Source of the DNA: Sporosarcina jeotgali
GTDB taxonomy: Bacteria > Bacillota > Bacilli > Bacillales_A > Planococcaceae
DNA length: 64,000 nt
Direction: 5' to 3'
Assembly (NCBI RefSeq): GCF_033304595.1
Contig: NZ_CP116341.1
Location: 1,965,001 to 2,029,000 of the forward strand
Made by a program: the position numbers and the translations under genes. The notes beneath the pieces were generated by a model. The model saw nothing but the letters and a program-made list of their open reading frames with translations. It was not told the DNA's origin and made no database searches. Below, piece by piece: positions 28,158 to 36,776 of this stretch (position 1 is its first letter; each line of letters opens with the position of its first letter).

Positions 28158-28186
28158 TAGAATGTACCGATTGGGTAAATTCATGC
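28158..28186 (-). promoter_or_regulatory. Sigma-G promoter of the SASP gene
   Basis: Minus strand: -35 GCATG (28182-28186), a 17-base spacer, and -10 CATTCTA (28158-28164). Both fit the sigma-G forms GHATR and CATNHTA. The predicted start is about 20 bases upstream of the start codon's ribosome-binding site. Confidence 0.75.
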
Positions 28187-28387
28187 ACACAAAGGAAATG
28201 GTATCTTTTTCATATTATGAAATCAGCCATTAAAAAGTGTCTAAAACCCTTTCTAATCAACACTTTCAAGGAAACCGACATAGTATTAAGCATTAAAAAA
28301 ATTTACATTAAAATATGAATCGACCGTTCGAATCACTCTTTTCAACAAAGTCGATTACTTGTTTTCAGGGCAATTCAAGAAGGATCT

Positions 28388-29590
28388 TTACAACAAGTCA
28401 CTAAATTCGTCCGTTTTTTCTTCAATAAAACAGTCGATGATTGTGCGGTTTTGAATGGCTTCCATTATCATCGGCTCGAAGCCGATGAAACTTTCGTAGA
28501 ACTCCACTTTTTCTAAACGCGGTTTTGTTTTCGGGCTGGATGGCGTGAAAACAGTACAGCAGTCTTCAAAAGGCTGAATTGATGTTTCATATGTGCCGAT
28601 CTTTTTAGCGATTTGGATAATCTCCAGTTTGTCTGTCGCAATAAGCGGACGTAATATCGGTGTCGAAGTAACTGCATTAATGGCTGTAAAACTTTCGAGA
28701 GTTTGACTCGCTACTTGTCCCAAGCTTTCGCCAGTCACAATCGCGAGTGCACCGATTTCATTTCTGAGCTGATCTGCAATTCGCATCATGATTCTTCTCG
28801 TGGATGTGATGGATACGTTTTCAGGAACTTGTTTTACAATAGCTTGCTGAATATCGGTGAATGGAATGATGTGCAGCTTTATCTTTCCGCCATATGCGCT
28901 GATTTGCCGTCCCAATTCAATAACTTTTTCCTGAGCTTGCTCACTCGTAAATGGAGGACTTGCGAAATGAATAGCTTCTATAGTAACTCCGCGCTTCATC
29001 ATTAAGTATCCGGCGACAGGACTGTCAATTCCGCCAGAAAGCATTAGTAAAGACTTTCCATTTGAACCTACAGGCATTCCGCCAGCACCTTTATAAACTT
29101 TCGACGAAAGGAATGAACCATCATTCCGAATATCAATATGCAATAAAATATCCGGTTTTTTTACGTTCACACTCAGATTGGAATGCGCTTTTAAGATGGT
29201 GCCGCCGATTTCTCTTTGCAGCTCCCCAGTAACTAACGGGAATGACTTATCCGTTCTGCGTACTTCAACCTTGAACGTCTTCTCCTCCGTGTCCTCGGTT
29301 TCAAAGATGGCAAGCGCGGTTTGCTGAATCGCTTCTACTGTCGATTCGCATTTCGCTATCGGACTAAAGGATTGTATACCAGCCACGTCTGAGAGTCGCT
29401 CTATCGCTTGTTCAAGATCATCGCTTGTTGCGTATAAAAACATCCGATCACGCTCTGCTTTTAGTTTAACCGATTGTAAGTCGTGAAGAATTTGCTTGAT
29501 ATTCGCTGTAAGTTTTTGTATAAACACTTTTCGATTTCGCCCTTTTAAGGACATTTCTCCGTATCTTATGAGAAGTTCATTCCATATCAT
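28388..29590 (-). CDS. thiI: tRNA 4-thiouridine synthetase ThiI
   Basis: Transfers sulfur to tRNA U8 and to ThiS in thiamin synthesis. The 400 residues contain a ferredoxin-like region and THUMP domain (about 1-165) and the PP-loop adenylation domain with LMLSGGIDSPVAGY (about 184). There is no C-terminal rhodanese domain, as is usual in Bacillales. The Cys in QPFEDCCTVFTP near the end may take over the sulfur-transfer step. The gene overlaps the end of the cysteine desulfurase gene by 14 bases, so sulfur donor and acceptor enzymes are translated together. Confidence 0.95.
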   Translation of the reverse strand: MIWNELLIRYGEMSLKGRNRKVFIQKLTANIKQILHDLQSVKLKAERDRMFLYATSDDLEQAIERLSDVAGIQSFSPIAKCESTVEAIQQTALAIFETEDTEEKTFKVEVRRTDKSFPLVTGELQREIGGTILKAHSNLSVNVKKPDILLHIDIRNDGSFLSSKVYKGAGGMPVGSNGKSLLMLSGGIDSPVAGYLMMKRGVTIEAIHFASPPFTSEQAQEKVIELGRQISAYGGKIKLHIIPFTDIQQAIVKQVPENVSITSTRRIMMRIADQLRNEIGALAIVTGESLGQVASQTLESFTAINAVTSTPILRPLIATDKLEIIQIAKKIGTYETSIQPFEDCCTVFTPSSPKTKPRLEKVEFYESFIGFEPMIMEAIQNRTIIDCFIEEKTDEFSDLL

Positions 29591-30725
29591 GCTGCTTCAT
29601 CCCTTTCTTGATGGTCTTCAAAAACTCCTGAATCACTTGTGCCAGTATCTCAATTTCATCATCTATATTCTTCTTGCCGAAACTAATTCGAATCACACCT
29701 TTACGATAGTCATCCGGCAGATGAATTGCTTGGATGACATGGCTTACTTTGTTTGCTTTGGACGAACATGCACTGGAGGTGGAAACCATGATTCCACGTT
29801 GCTGGAAGTAATTCACTGCGACTTCACCAGTAATACCTTTAAACGCAATTGTGAATATGTGAGGGCTGCCTTCTGCAGGCGAACAAATCCGGACCAGTTT
29901 TTCGGACTCCATCATTTTTCGCAGCCGGCGGTTCCATCTTTGGTACTTGGTGACATCATTTCCCTCCAAAACTTTGCGGATTGCTTTCGCAAACGAAGCC
30001 GCACCAGGTGTATTGACGGTGCCGCTTCTATAACCGTGTTCTTGGCCACCGCCAAAAGAAATTGCTTCGGGCTCTTTGAATTTCTTTGTTAATAAACAGC
30101 CAGTCCCTTTTAACCCATGAATTTTATGCGCTGAAAGTGTTACCGCGTCCACCCATTCCGGATAGGGCAAAGAAATCTTTCCCAGACTCTGCACACAATC
30201 CGAGTGAAAAATTGCTCGGGAATGGTCGCGTACCACTTTCGAACACGCTTCGATTGGCTGCACAGTTCCAATTTCATTATTCACATGCATGACACTTACT
30301 AAAATGGTCTCTTTTCGAATCTTTTGTCTCAGTTCTTCAGGGGATACTTCACCTGCTTCATTCACTGATAGGAAATCGATTTCAAACCCTTCGGTTTCAA
30401 GATGAAGACACGCATTCCGAACTGAATCATGCTCGATCTCAGTTGTAATTATATGATTTCCACGATGTTTAAGGCTTCTTGCATACCCGATTATTGCTAA
30501 ATTATTTGCTTCCGTACCCCCAGAAGTGAAAATCACTGTGCCTTCAGAATCTCCGGCCAGTGCTGCAATTTGCTTCCTTGCAGATTCCAGGAGCCGTTCT
30601 GCTTGGTTCCCAGCTTGATGAAGGGAAGCTGGATTCGCATAGTACTCCAAGTTGGCTCGTGTAAAAGTCTCTAGAACTTCCGCGTCGGGAATCGTCGTTG
30701 CACTATTATCCAGGTAAATCATCAT
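29577..30725 (-). CDS. Cysteine desulfurase (NifS/IscS family), partner of ThiI
   Basis: A 382-residue PLP enzyme that takes sulfur from cysteine and passes it on as persulfide. The N-terminal MIYLDNSATTIPD, the PLP Lys in SAHKIHGLKGTG (about 203), the His region FHSDCVQSLGK and the catalytic Cys loop STSSACSSK (about 325) are all present. It lies directly upstream of thiI and overlaps it, so its main job is most likely tRNA thiolation (the nifZ position in B. subtilis). The ribosome-binding site is AAAGGA, 7-8 bases before the first of two ATG codons. The upstream ezrA is separated by a hairpin. Confidence 0.94.
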   Translation of the reverse strand: MMIYLDNSATTIPDAEVLETFTRANLEYYANPASLHQAGNQAERLLESARKQIAALAGDSEGTVIFTSGGTEANNLAIIGYARSLKHRGNHIITTEIEHDSVRNACLHLETEGFEIDFLSVNEAGEVSPEELRQKIRKETILVSVMHVNNEIGTVQPIEACSKVVRDHSRAIFHSDCVQSLGKISLPYPEWVDAVTLSAHKIHGLKGTGCLLTKKFKEPEAISFGGGQEHGYRSGTVNTPGAASFAKAIRKVLEGNDVTKYQRWNRRLRKMMESEKLVRICSPAEGSPHIFTIAFKGITGEVAVNYFQQRGIMVSTSSACSSKANKVSHVIQAIHLPDDYRKGVIRISFGKKNIDDEIEILAQVIQEFLKTIKKGMKQHDME

Positions 30726-30759
30726 GATCTCGTCCTTTCATGCAACTTAAGCGGCACAA

Positions 30760-30788
30760 AGCCACCTGCACGCATTGTGCGGGTGGCT
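30760..30788 (-). terminator. Hairpin after ezrA, probable terminator
   Basis: AGCCACCTGCAC pairs with GTGCGGGTGGCT with one mismatch. The T-run on the minus strand is short (TTTG), so termination may be partial and read-through into the desulfurase gene is possible. Confidence 0.6.
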
Positions 30789-30799
30789 GAAGGTGACAC

Positions 30800-32497
30800 T
30801 TACTGTACGTGCTCTTGTAATAATTCTTCAATTCGCTTCATCGCTCCAGGCTCCGCTTCTTCAACAGCCGTAGCTGCCTCTTCCAGAGCTTTTGCATAAC
30901 GGAATTGTCTAAACGCCATTTCTGCTTCCAGCAATCGGGCGTGCATTGCTGGATGAGATGCGCGATATCGATTTCCATATTGAATGATTTGTTCCGTCAG
31001 CAATGCATTTTCCAACATCTCATCAATTTTCGAAACGACTTCGTGAACTACTTTTTCAGCGTTGTTTATATACTCTTCAACGAGTGCCATATTAAGCGGA
31101 ACTTCTTCCAATCCATTCTGAACGATAAAGATCTGTTCATCCGCTTCTTCTAAACGAACTTCGATATCATCGGGTACTCCTGGAATATTGGCTTTCAAAA
31201 GTTTACGCTCCGTTTCCTGTAACGTTCGCGTAAGTTGTTCCAACCGTTTAACAACACTTATTTCATCTGTTCGAAGGCTTTTAATACGATCTTGGAACGA
31301 AACGGTTTCCATTTCAACACGATCCAGCGTTTCAGCTACTGTACGCAAGTCCTGTGCCAGTCCTGAGTACGCAGACTCTCCGTTCTCTCCTTGGCTCGTT
31401 AACAATTCAAACTGCTTAGCAGCTTCTGATAAGTCCACAAGGAAGCCTTTAGGAACCGCCGCTTCTTTTTCATCTAAGCGATAGCTTTGCTGCACGAATA
31501 ATGCTTCATCTGCAATCTCTTTAGCAAATGCTTTGACCGACACTAATTTACTGGCAACATCACTATAGTTTTGTTCCATATACTGCCGCTCTTTTACTTC
31601 TTCTTCTAAGGAATCATAGAACGAATCCAAACTCTCATCGATTTCAGCCAACCGCTGTTGAACGGGTTGAACGTCTAGAGTTTCGACTTTACCAAGCAGC
31701 TCTTCTGATTCACGCTCAATCGATGCTAATGAGGATTTCAAGTTTAAGTGTTCTAAGTAGTACCCATCTTCTGCCATTTCTTCTACACCGTTTCGTAATT
31801 CTCGCAGGGTAGATGGTAATTTACTTTGTAATTCACTAAGTATAGAAGGTATTTCTTTAATTAACGGGAACAATTCATTGGCTTTAGATGCCACTGCAAT
31901 TACATTTTCTCTTGCTTGCAAGTAATTTCCGTTATCTGTCAAATCATCGTATTCTTCAAATGCAGGCTGGAAATATTCAAGTTCTTTTTCCAATGCCGGG
32001 ACCGCTCTTCCAAACGAATGCTGGTGAGCCAATACGGATTTGCGTGCTTCCCTGAATTCTTCTTTCAAAGTTTCCATTTCCACACGGTTTTTTTCTTCAC
32101 TGCCAATCAGTTCATTCAATTCCTGCAAAATCGAATTTTTCCGTTCTTCACAAACTGTCAGTTGTTGTTCGATGTCTTTTTCAATTCCAGTCGCTTTCTT
32201 AAAACGGAATCGGTCGACCATCTCTTCGGTATCAAATAGCAAGGAATCAATTTTCGGCACGAGCACATCGACGACTTCCGTCCATTCGTTGCGCCAGCGT
32301 TCAAATTTCTCCTCTGTTTGACCTGTCATATTCAGCTGTTTGACTTTTGTCATTTCCTCAAATATCGGTTCATGCTGGATCTGAAGCTTTTCATGCTCCA
32401 GCTTACTAATTTCCTGGATATGCTTTCGTCTCAACAAAAACATTGCAACAGCCAGCACAATCACTATGATGATTGGAATGATGAAGTAGTTCACCAT
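30800..32497 (-). CDS. ezrA: Septation ring formation regulator EzrA
   Basis: A 565-residue membrane-anchored regulator of FtsZ assembly. An N-terminal membrane segment (FIIPIIIVIVLAVAMFLL, residues 4-21) is followed by RRKH and a long cytoplasmic region rich in Glu, Lys and Leu with heptad-like coiled coils, as in the spectrin-like fold of EzrA. The length is close to the B. subtilis protein (562). The order thiI-desulfurase-ezrA on the same strand is that of B. subtilis. A weak -35/-10 pair (TTTAAA, 17 bases, TATTAT at 32534-32539) lies about 35 bases ahead of the start. Confidence 0.95.
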   Translation of the reverse strand: MVNYFIIPIIIVIVLAVAMFLLRRKHIQEISKLEHEKLQIQHEPIFEEMTKVKQLNMTGQTEEKFERWRNEWTEVVDVLVPKIDSLLFDTEEMVDRFRFKKATGIEKDIEQQLTVCEERKNSILQELNELIGSEEKNRVEMETLKEEFREARKSVLAHQHSFGRAVPALEKELEYFQPAFEEYDDLTDNGNYLQARENVIAVASKANELFPLIKEIPSILSELQSKLPSTLRELRNGVEEMAEDGYYLEHLNLKSSLASIERESEELLGKVETLDVQPVQQRLAEIDESLDSFYDSLEEEVKERQYMEQNYSDVASKLVSVKAFAKEIADEALFVQQSYRLDEKEAAVPKGFLVDLSEAAKQFELLTSQGENGESAYSGLAQDLRTVAETLDRVEMETVSFQDRIKSLRTDEISVVKRLEQLTRTLQETERKLLKANIPGVPDDIEVRLEEADEQIFIVQNGLEEVPLNMALVEEYINNAEKVVHEVVSKIDEMLENALLTEQIIQYGNRYRASHPAMHARLLEAEMAFRQFRYAKALEEAATAVEEAEPGAMKRIEELLQEHVQ

Positions 32498-32700
32498 TGT
32501 CCATCCCCCTATTCCGCAACGACTCTACAATTGATAATACCTTATATAGTAACACGTTTAAAGAATTTTCGTGTTGAAAAAGGGCGAATCTTCGTCGAAA
32601 ATTTGTTTACTTGTGTGAAACACCTCGAAAATTGTATGATTCCATTAGATATCCTGCTTAATTGTCAGGAACTAACTATACGGAATAGAGGGTGTTTTTC

Positions 32701-33180
32701 ATGTTCATGGGGATTGAGTATTCAAAGCATCCAGCTGAAAGTTATCGTCAGCTGGCAGATCAGCTGCAACTTTTGTTAGACGGCGAAAAAAATCGCATTG
32801 CAAATTTAAGCAACGCTTCTGCTTTACTAAGTAACTTTTTAGAGCGTACGAATTGGACGGGTTTTTATCTATTGGAAGAAGGCGAACTCGTTCTCGGACC
32901 ATTCCAAGGACTTCCGGCTTGTATTCGCATTCCTATGGGAAGAGGTGTGTGCGGGACTTCCGCTAAAAACAGAGAAACACTTGTCGTTGAAGATGTGAAC
33001 GCGTTTGAAGGACACATTGCGTGTGATTCTGCTTCTCAATCTGAAATCGTGATTCCACTCGTGAAAAATGATGAGCTCATCGGCGTATTAGATATTGACA
33101 GTCCTGAAATCGGCCGGTTTTCTGAAGAGGATCGCGCTGGTCTGGAACAGTTTGCTGAAGTTCTTTTACGACATATCTAA
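32701..33180 (+). CDS. msrC: Free methionine-(R)-sulfoxide reductase (GAF domain, YtsP)
   Basis: A 159-residue single GAF-domain enzyme that reduces free Met-(R)-sulfoxide. The three catalytic cysteines are at 74, 84 and 108 (in LPACIRIPMGRGVCG and GHIACDSAS). Their spacing of 10 and 24 is the same as in the E. coli enzyme (84, 94, 118). The ATG at 32701 is 6 bases after GAGGGTG. It is the B. subtilis ytsP equivalent, divergent from ezrA. A methionine gamma-lyase gene lies next to it, so two methionine-related enzymes are adjacent but convergent. Confidence 0.92.
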   Translation: MFMGIEYSKHPAESYRQLADQLQLLLDGEKNRIANLSNASALLSNFLERTNWTGFYLLEEGELVLGPFQGLPACIRIPMGRGVCGTSAKNRETLVVEDVNAFEGHIACDSASQSEIVIPLVKNDELIGVLDIDSPEIGRFSEEDRAGLEQFAEVLLRHI

Positions 33181-33195
33181 GGTTGATTCGTTCAT

Positions 33196-33237
33196 ACAAA
33201 AAGCAGCGGAGTCTATTCACACTCCGCTGCTTTTTGT
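33196..33237. terminator. Bidirectional terminator between msrC and the methionine gamma-lyase gene
   Basis: ACAAAAAGCAGCGGAGT pairs perfectly with ACTCCGCTGCTTTTTGT around an 8-base loop; it serves both convergent genes. Confidence 0.92.
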
Positions 33238-33251
33238 TTACTTAGTTTTCA

Positions 33252-34463
33252 TTAACTTGATAAAGTTTGCTGTGCTTTAGCAACTTGGAGGAATGCTTGA
33301 TCCAAATCAGCAATGAGGTCATCAGCGTGCTCTAATCCAGCCGATAGGCGAAGAAGGCCATCACTGATGCCCATTTTTTCACGGTCCTCAGCCGGTACTC
33401 CTGAGTGTGTCATTGTTGTCGGATGCTGAATCAGCGTTTCTGCGTCTCCCAAACTGACCGCAATTTTGATTAAGTTGAGATGGTTCATGAAGGTTTGCGC
33501 TACAGGCTGACCGCCTTTTATCGTAAAGGAGACGAGCCCTCCGCCTGCAGACATTTGGTTCTTAGCGATGTCGACTTGCGGATTGTTTTCATCGAATGGA
33601 TAAAAGATCGCTTCCACTAAGTCTTGTGTTTTTAAATACTCCATTAACCCGGTAGCGTTTTCAGTATGTCTCTGCATTCGAACAGAAAGAGTTTTTAAAC
33701 CCCGTATGAGCAGCCATGCATCGAAAGGAGATATAATTCCCCCGTAGTCTTTTTGAACACTTCCGCGGATCTCATCCATTTCCTCTTTGTTTTTACCTGT
33801 TAGCAAGCCGGCGATGACATCTCCATGCCCATTTATATATTTGGTGGCACTGTGCAAAACAAAATCCGCTCCAAAATCGATCGGGTTTTGCAAATATGGG
33901 GATGCGAATGTATTATCCACGACGATTTTCAAGTTGTGTCGTTTTGCAACAGCTTCGACCGCCCGAAGATCAGCGAGTTCCATTGTAGGGTTAATTGGTG
34001 ATTCAATATAGATACAAACCGTGTCAGGCGTAATCGCCGCTTCAATTTCTTCCTCTGTGCCCATAGAAGTCAGGGTATGGGTAATGTTATACTTCTGTTC
34101 CATTATTCCAAGAAGACCGAATGTGCATCCGTAGATCCCGCGTGAACAGATGATATGATCGCCTGTTTTCGTCAAATGAGTCAAGATTGCACTGACAGCC
34201 GCCATTCCAGAACCGAATGCGAGGGAACCTGCACCATTTTCAAGCTCCGTCATACGCTCTTCTAACACTCTTACTGTCGGATTCCCTAACCTTGAATAGA
34301 TGCCGCCTTCTTCTTCCCCTGCAAATCGTCTCGCCCCTTGCTCGGCAGTGTCGAATGCATAGGTAGAAGTTTGATATAACGGAACTGCTAAACTCCCGTG
34401 ATGCGTGCTGCTGTCATAGCCTTTGTGAACCGTCGCTGTATCTTTATGCATTTTGCCAGTCAC
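33252..34463 (-). CDS. Methionine gamma-lyase (Cys/Met metabolism PLP enzyme)
   Basis: A 403-residue PLP-dependent lyase. PLP Lys208 is in LHSATKYINGHGDV, and the residues around YSRLGNPT and SGMAAVSA bind cofactor phosphate. Cys113 in the loop GIYGCTFGLLG is the cysteine that marks methionine gamma-lyases against cystathionine gamma-lyases and synthases, so conversion of methionine to methanethiol, 2-oxobutyrate and ammonia is the best call. The start is GTG (34461-34463), 10 bases from AAAGGTGG. It has its own sigma-A promoter with a perfect cre site, suggesting CcpA repression when preferred sugars are present. Confidence 0.86.
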   Translation of the reverse strand: MTGKMHKDTATVHKGYDSSTHHGSLAVPLYQTSTYAFDTAEQGARRFAGEEEGGIYSRLGNPTVRVLEERMTELENGAGSLAFGSGMAAVSAILTHLTKTGDHIICSRGIYGCTFGLLGIMEQKYNITHTLTSMGTEEEIEAAITPDTVCIYIESPINPTMELADLRAVEAVAKRHNLKIVVDNTFASPYLQNPIDFGADFVLHSATKYINGHGDVIAGLLTGKNKEEMDEIRGSVQKDYGGIISPFDAWLLIRGLKTLSVRMQRHTENATGLMEYLKTQDLVEAIFYPFDENNPQVDIAKNQMSAGGGLVSFTIKGGQPVAQTFMNHLNLIKIAVSLGDAETLIQHPTTMTHSGVPAEDREKMGISDGLLRLSAGLEHADDLIADLDQAFLQVAKAQQTLSS

Positions 34464-34490
34464 TTTGAATCATCCACCTTTCGCCATTGA

Positions 34491-34504
34491 AGTAAACGCT
34501 TACA
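34491..34504 (-). promoter_or_regulatory. cre site at the methionine gamma-lyase gene
   Basis: Minus strand TGTAAGCGTTTACT fits the cre consensus TGWAARCGYTTWNW at every position. It starts 3 bases downstream of the -10 element, nearly the same placement as at citZ. Confidence 0.85.
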
Positions 34505-34507
34505 TTC

Positions 34508-34536
34508 ATTGTATGCTTACGAACTACAAAACTCAA
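34508..34536 (-). promoter_or_regulatory. Sigma-A promoter of the methionine gamma-lyase gene
   Basis: Minus strand: -35 TTGAGT (34531-34536), a 17-base spacer, -10 TACAAT (34508-34513). The gene starts about 45 bases downstream. Confidence 0.75.
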
Positions 34537-34556
34537 AGAAAATCGGTACTTGCAAG

Positions 34557-36413
34557 TCATTCTGCAAGTACCGATTCACTGACAACAATTCGATTTTTAC
34601 CGCCTGATTTTGCCGAGTAGAGCGCTTCGTCTGTATTCTGAAATAGTTGCTGATAGGTTTCCTGATTAGTCGATGGTGCCCACACACTCACACCGATCGA
34701 AACAGTAACGGAAGGATTCGTCAGTTGGGGCATTTTTAGAAGCAGCTGTTTTGCAAGCCGTTTACCTTCAATAAGAGTTGCTCCCGGCAAGTAAACCGCG
34801 AATTCTTCTCCTCCCCACCGTCCTGCTATATCCTGATCCGTAACGCTCGATTTCAGAACGTCAGCGGTTTGTTTTAGTACAGAATCTCCGATAGCATGAC
34901 CAAATTGGTCGTTCACCTGTTTAAAGTCATCCACGTCCAATAGAAGGAAGGCACCGCCGATTCCTTTTTTAAATGCCAAAGACATATGCCGGTCCAAATA
35001 GCCTCTCGCATATAAGCCGGTCATTTGATCTTTGTTCGCAAGGTTTTGCAACTTCTCACGGAGCGCGGAATTAGAAAGTGCGAGTGAGGAATGGCTAATA
35101 ATCGACCTGACGAGCTTGAAATCTTCAAAAGTAAAATGATATTTTTCTGTATGCATCAGCAAAGTATATCCTGCTATTTTTTCAGAAATGACTATAGGAG
35201 CAATCATTAGTGAACGATATGGGGTGAAGCCCTCAATGTCCTCGTTCTTCAAATCTGCAATAAATACAGCTCCATTTTCCTTTCTCACACGGCTTTCAGC
35301 ATAGTCTAGATACCGGTTTCCTGCCTGGGTTTGGAAATAATCGGTTGATTCTTTCGATAGCACAGGCGCTTGCTGATCTTTAAAATACACAAATGCTACT
35401 TCTTCAGGGTCAAATGTTTCGTTAAGACGAGTATTAATGTACGTGATCATTTCCTCAAAAGTGAGCCGCTCTGTAAGTTTTTTCGATACTTCATTGACCA
35501 ATTGCAATTCGTGAATCATTCGATGGGACTGATCATACAAGCTTGTATTTTCAATCGCGTGTCCGGCACTTTCGGAAATATTCCGAACGAATTCCTTCTG
35601 CATTTGTGAAAATACATAATGACCAGGAGCTGTGAGCTGAAGAATGCCATACGTACCTTGCATTCCTTTCACGGGCGCGCTTAAGATTTCGGTATCTTTT
35701 CCTGCACCTTTTCCAAGCGCCAGCTCTCCGGAAAGAAAAGCTTCAACTGTTGACGGCAGCTCATTGGAATAATCGAACAATCGATATGAACAAGACGAAT
35801 CCAGTTGCTCTTGTGAAAGAATTAAATCCACTTGAATCGGATCCAGATTTCTAGAAATCGTTGACACCAGCTGGGAATGGATGACCCCTAATTCCATAGT
35901 TGAATTGAAGGTTTTTGTCGCTTCAAGCAGGCTTTGATAATTTTGGGAATGCTTGTAGAGCGATTGATATCCTTTAATGGTTTCAATAAGTCTGCCCATT
36001 AGCAGCTGGAACTTCTTGAAAAACTCAGAGGATGCAAAAGAATGCCACTCATCCGTCGATTTCACCAGAATCATCGCGACAGGTTCTCTCTTTTCGTTTC
36101 GAATCATAAGCGTATCGTCTGCAAAGTCCAGCGCATCCTCTGTTTCCGAAGAGGTTGCAGTCAGCATAGGTGACGTTAACGTTTCCACGACACCCACTCC
36201 GTCACGGGTATCTTGTTTAAGAAGAGAAGCTGCAGAATAGAAATGATTGTCTTCATATAGAAAGAACTCTATTTTCGTAACATTAAAGTTGATTTTAAAA
36301 AGATTTTCAAACAAGCTGATGAATTCACGGTCATTCAGGTTCTGCATTACACCTAACATTAAATCGAGTAAGTTGCTTTTAATCGATTCATACATTTGCT
36401 CATTTGTTTTCAT
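34557..36413 (-). CDS. dgcP: GAF-GGDEF diguanylate cyclase (DgcP/YtrP-like)
   Basis: A 618-residue soluble protein with GAF-like regions (about 30-290 and 300-440) and a C-terminal GGDEF domain (about 455-610). The active site is intact (RWGGEEFAVYLPG, about residue 536), with ANKDQMTGLYARGYLDRH and LLLDVDDFKQVNDQFGH, so it should make c-di-GMP. The inhibitory-site RxxD is absent (TDQD at that position). The ATG at 36411-36413 is 4 bases after GAGGGTGG; a start 18 bases upstream overlaps that site. It sits between rpsD and the msrC region as ytrP does in B. subtilis. Confidence 0.88.
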   Translation of the reverse strand: MKTNEQMYESIKSNLLDLMLGVMQNLNDREFISLFENLFKINFNVTKIEFFLYEDNHFYSAASLLKQDTRDGVGVVETLTSPMLTATSSETEDALDFADDTLMIRNEKREPVAMILVKSTDEWHSFASSEFFKKFQLLMGRLIETIKGYQSLYKHSQNYQSLLEATKTFNSTMELGVIHSQLVSTISRNLDPIQVDLILSQEQLDSSCSYRLFDYSNELPSTVEAFLSGELALGKGAGKDTEILSAPVKGMQGTYGILQLTAPGHYVFSQMQKEFVRNISESAGHAIENTSLYDQSHRMIHELQLVNEVSKKLTERLTFEEMITYINTRLNETFDPEEVAFVYFKDQQAPVLSKESTDYFQTQAGNRYLDYAESRVRKENGAVFIADLKNEDIEGFTPYRSLMIAPIVISEKIAGYTLLMHTEKYHFTFEDFKLVRSIISHSSLALSNSALREKLQNLANKDQMTGLYARGYLDRHMSLAFKKGIGGAFLLLDVDDFKQVNDQFGHAIGDSVLKQTADVLKSSVTDQDIAGRWGGEEFAVYLPGATLIEGKRLAKQLLLKMPQLTNPSVTVSIGVSVWAPSTNQETYQQLFQNTDEALYSAKSGGKNRIVVSESVLAE

Positions 36414-36462
36414 ATAGCCACCCTCTATCATTCATTAGAAACTTTGAATAACTTATCATCAT

Positions 36463-36471
36463 TTTATAGCA
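36463..36471 (-). promoter_or_regulatory. Extended -10 promoter of dgcP
   Basis: Minus strand TGC then TATAAA forms an extended -10 about 50 bases ahead of the dgcP start. A convincing -35 is not visible. Confidence 0.5.
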
Positions 36472-36561
36472 TCGCAACACGAAATGCAACTTTATGACTA
36501 GTTCAATGTATCCATTTTGAATGATTTAATCTGGAAGGACTCTAGTCTCTCTTGAAATCAC

Positions 36562-36590
36562 TTGACGTCACTGTTCAATATTGGTATGAT
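36562..36590 (+). promoter_or_regulatory. Sigma-A promoter of rpsD
   Basis: -35 TTGACG (36562-36567), a 17-base spacer ending in TGG, and -10 TATGAT (36585-36590). This is a near-consensus, extended -10 promoter; the start is near 36597, about 180 bases before rpsD. Confidence 0.88.
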
Positions 36591-36596
36591 AATCGT

Positions 36597-36772
36597 TGTG
36601 TAAAATAATTGCAGCAGTTGTGTGTTCTCTATTGCTCAGTCTGTTCCTCAATTTGAGGTGTATCCTGTAACCCTTGGCTGCAGAGGTGAAGATACATGAA
36701 AACAGAATGTCGTAGGGATTGAACGCATCTGGTCTTATTTTACAACAAAATAAAACCAACAGAGGAGGAGTC
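36597..36772 (+). promoter_or_regulatory. rpsD leader (ribosomal protein S4 autoregulatory RNA, probable)
   Basis: About 175 untranslated bases lie between the rpsD promoter and its GGAGGAG ribosome-binding site. In Bacillales this leader folds into a pseudoknot that S4 binds to repress its own translation. Here the last part holds a stem GGTCTTATTTT / AAAATAAAACC (about 36731-36756), close to the ribosome-binding site, and several GC-rich pairs upstream (GCAGCAG, CTGCAGAGG). Assignment is by position and length; the fold was not computed. Confidence 0.6.
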
Positions 36773-36776
36773 ATTC

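Noticed and set aside
36568-36774. 68-codon minus-strand frame opposite the rpsD leader
   Set aside because: It lies on the antisense strand of the rpsD promoter and leader, has no ribosome-binding site, and is not recognisable.
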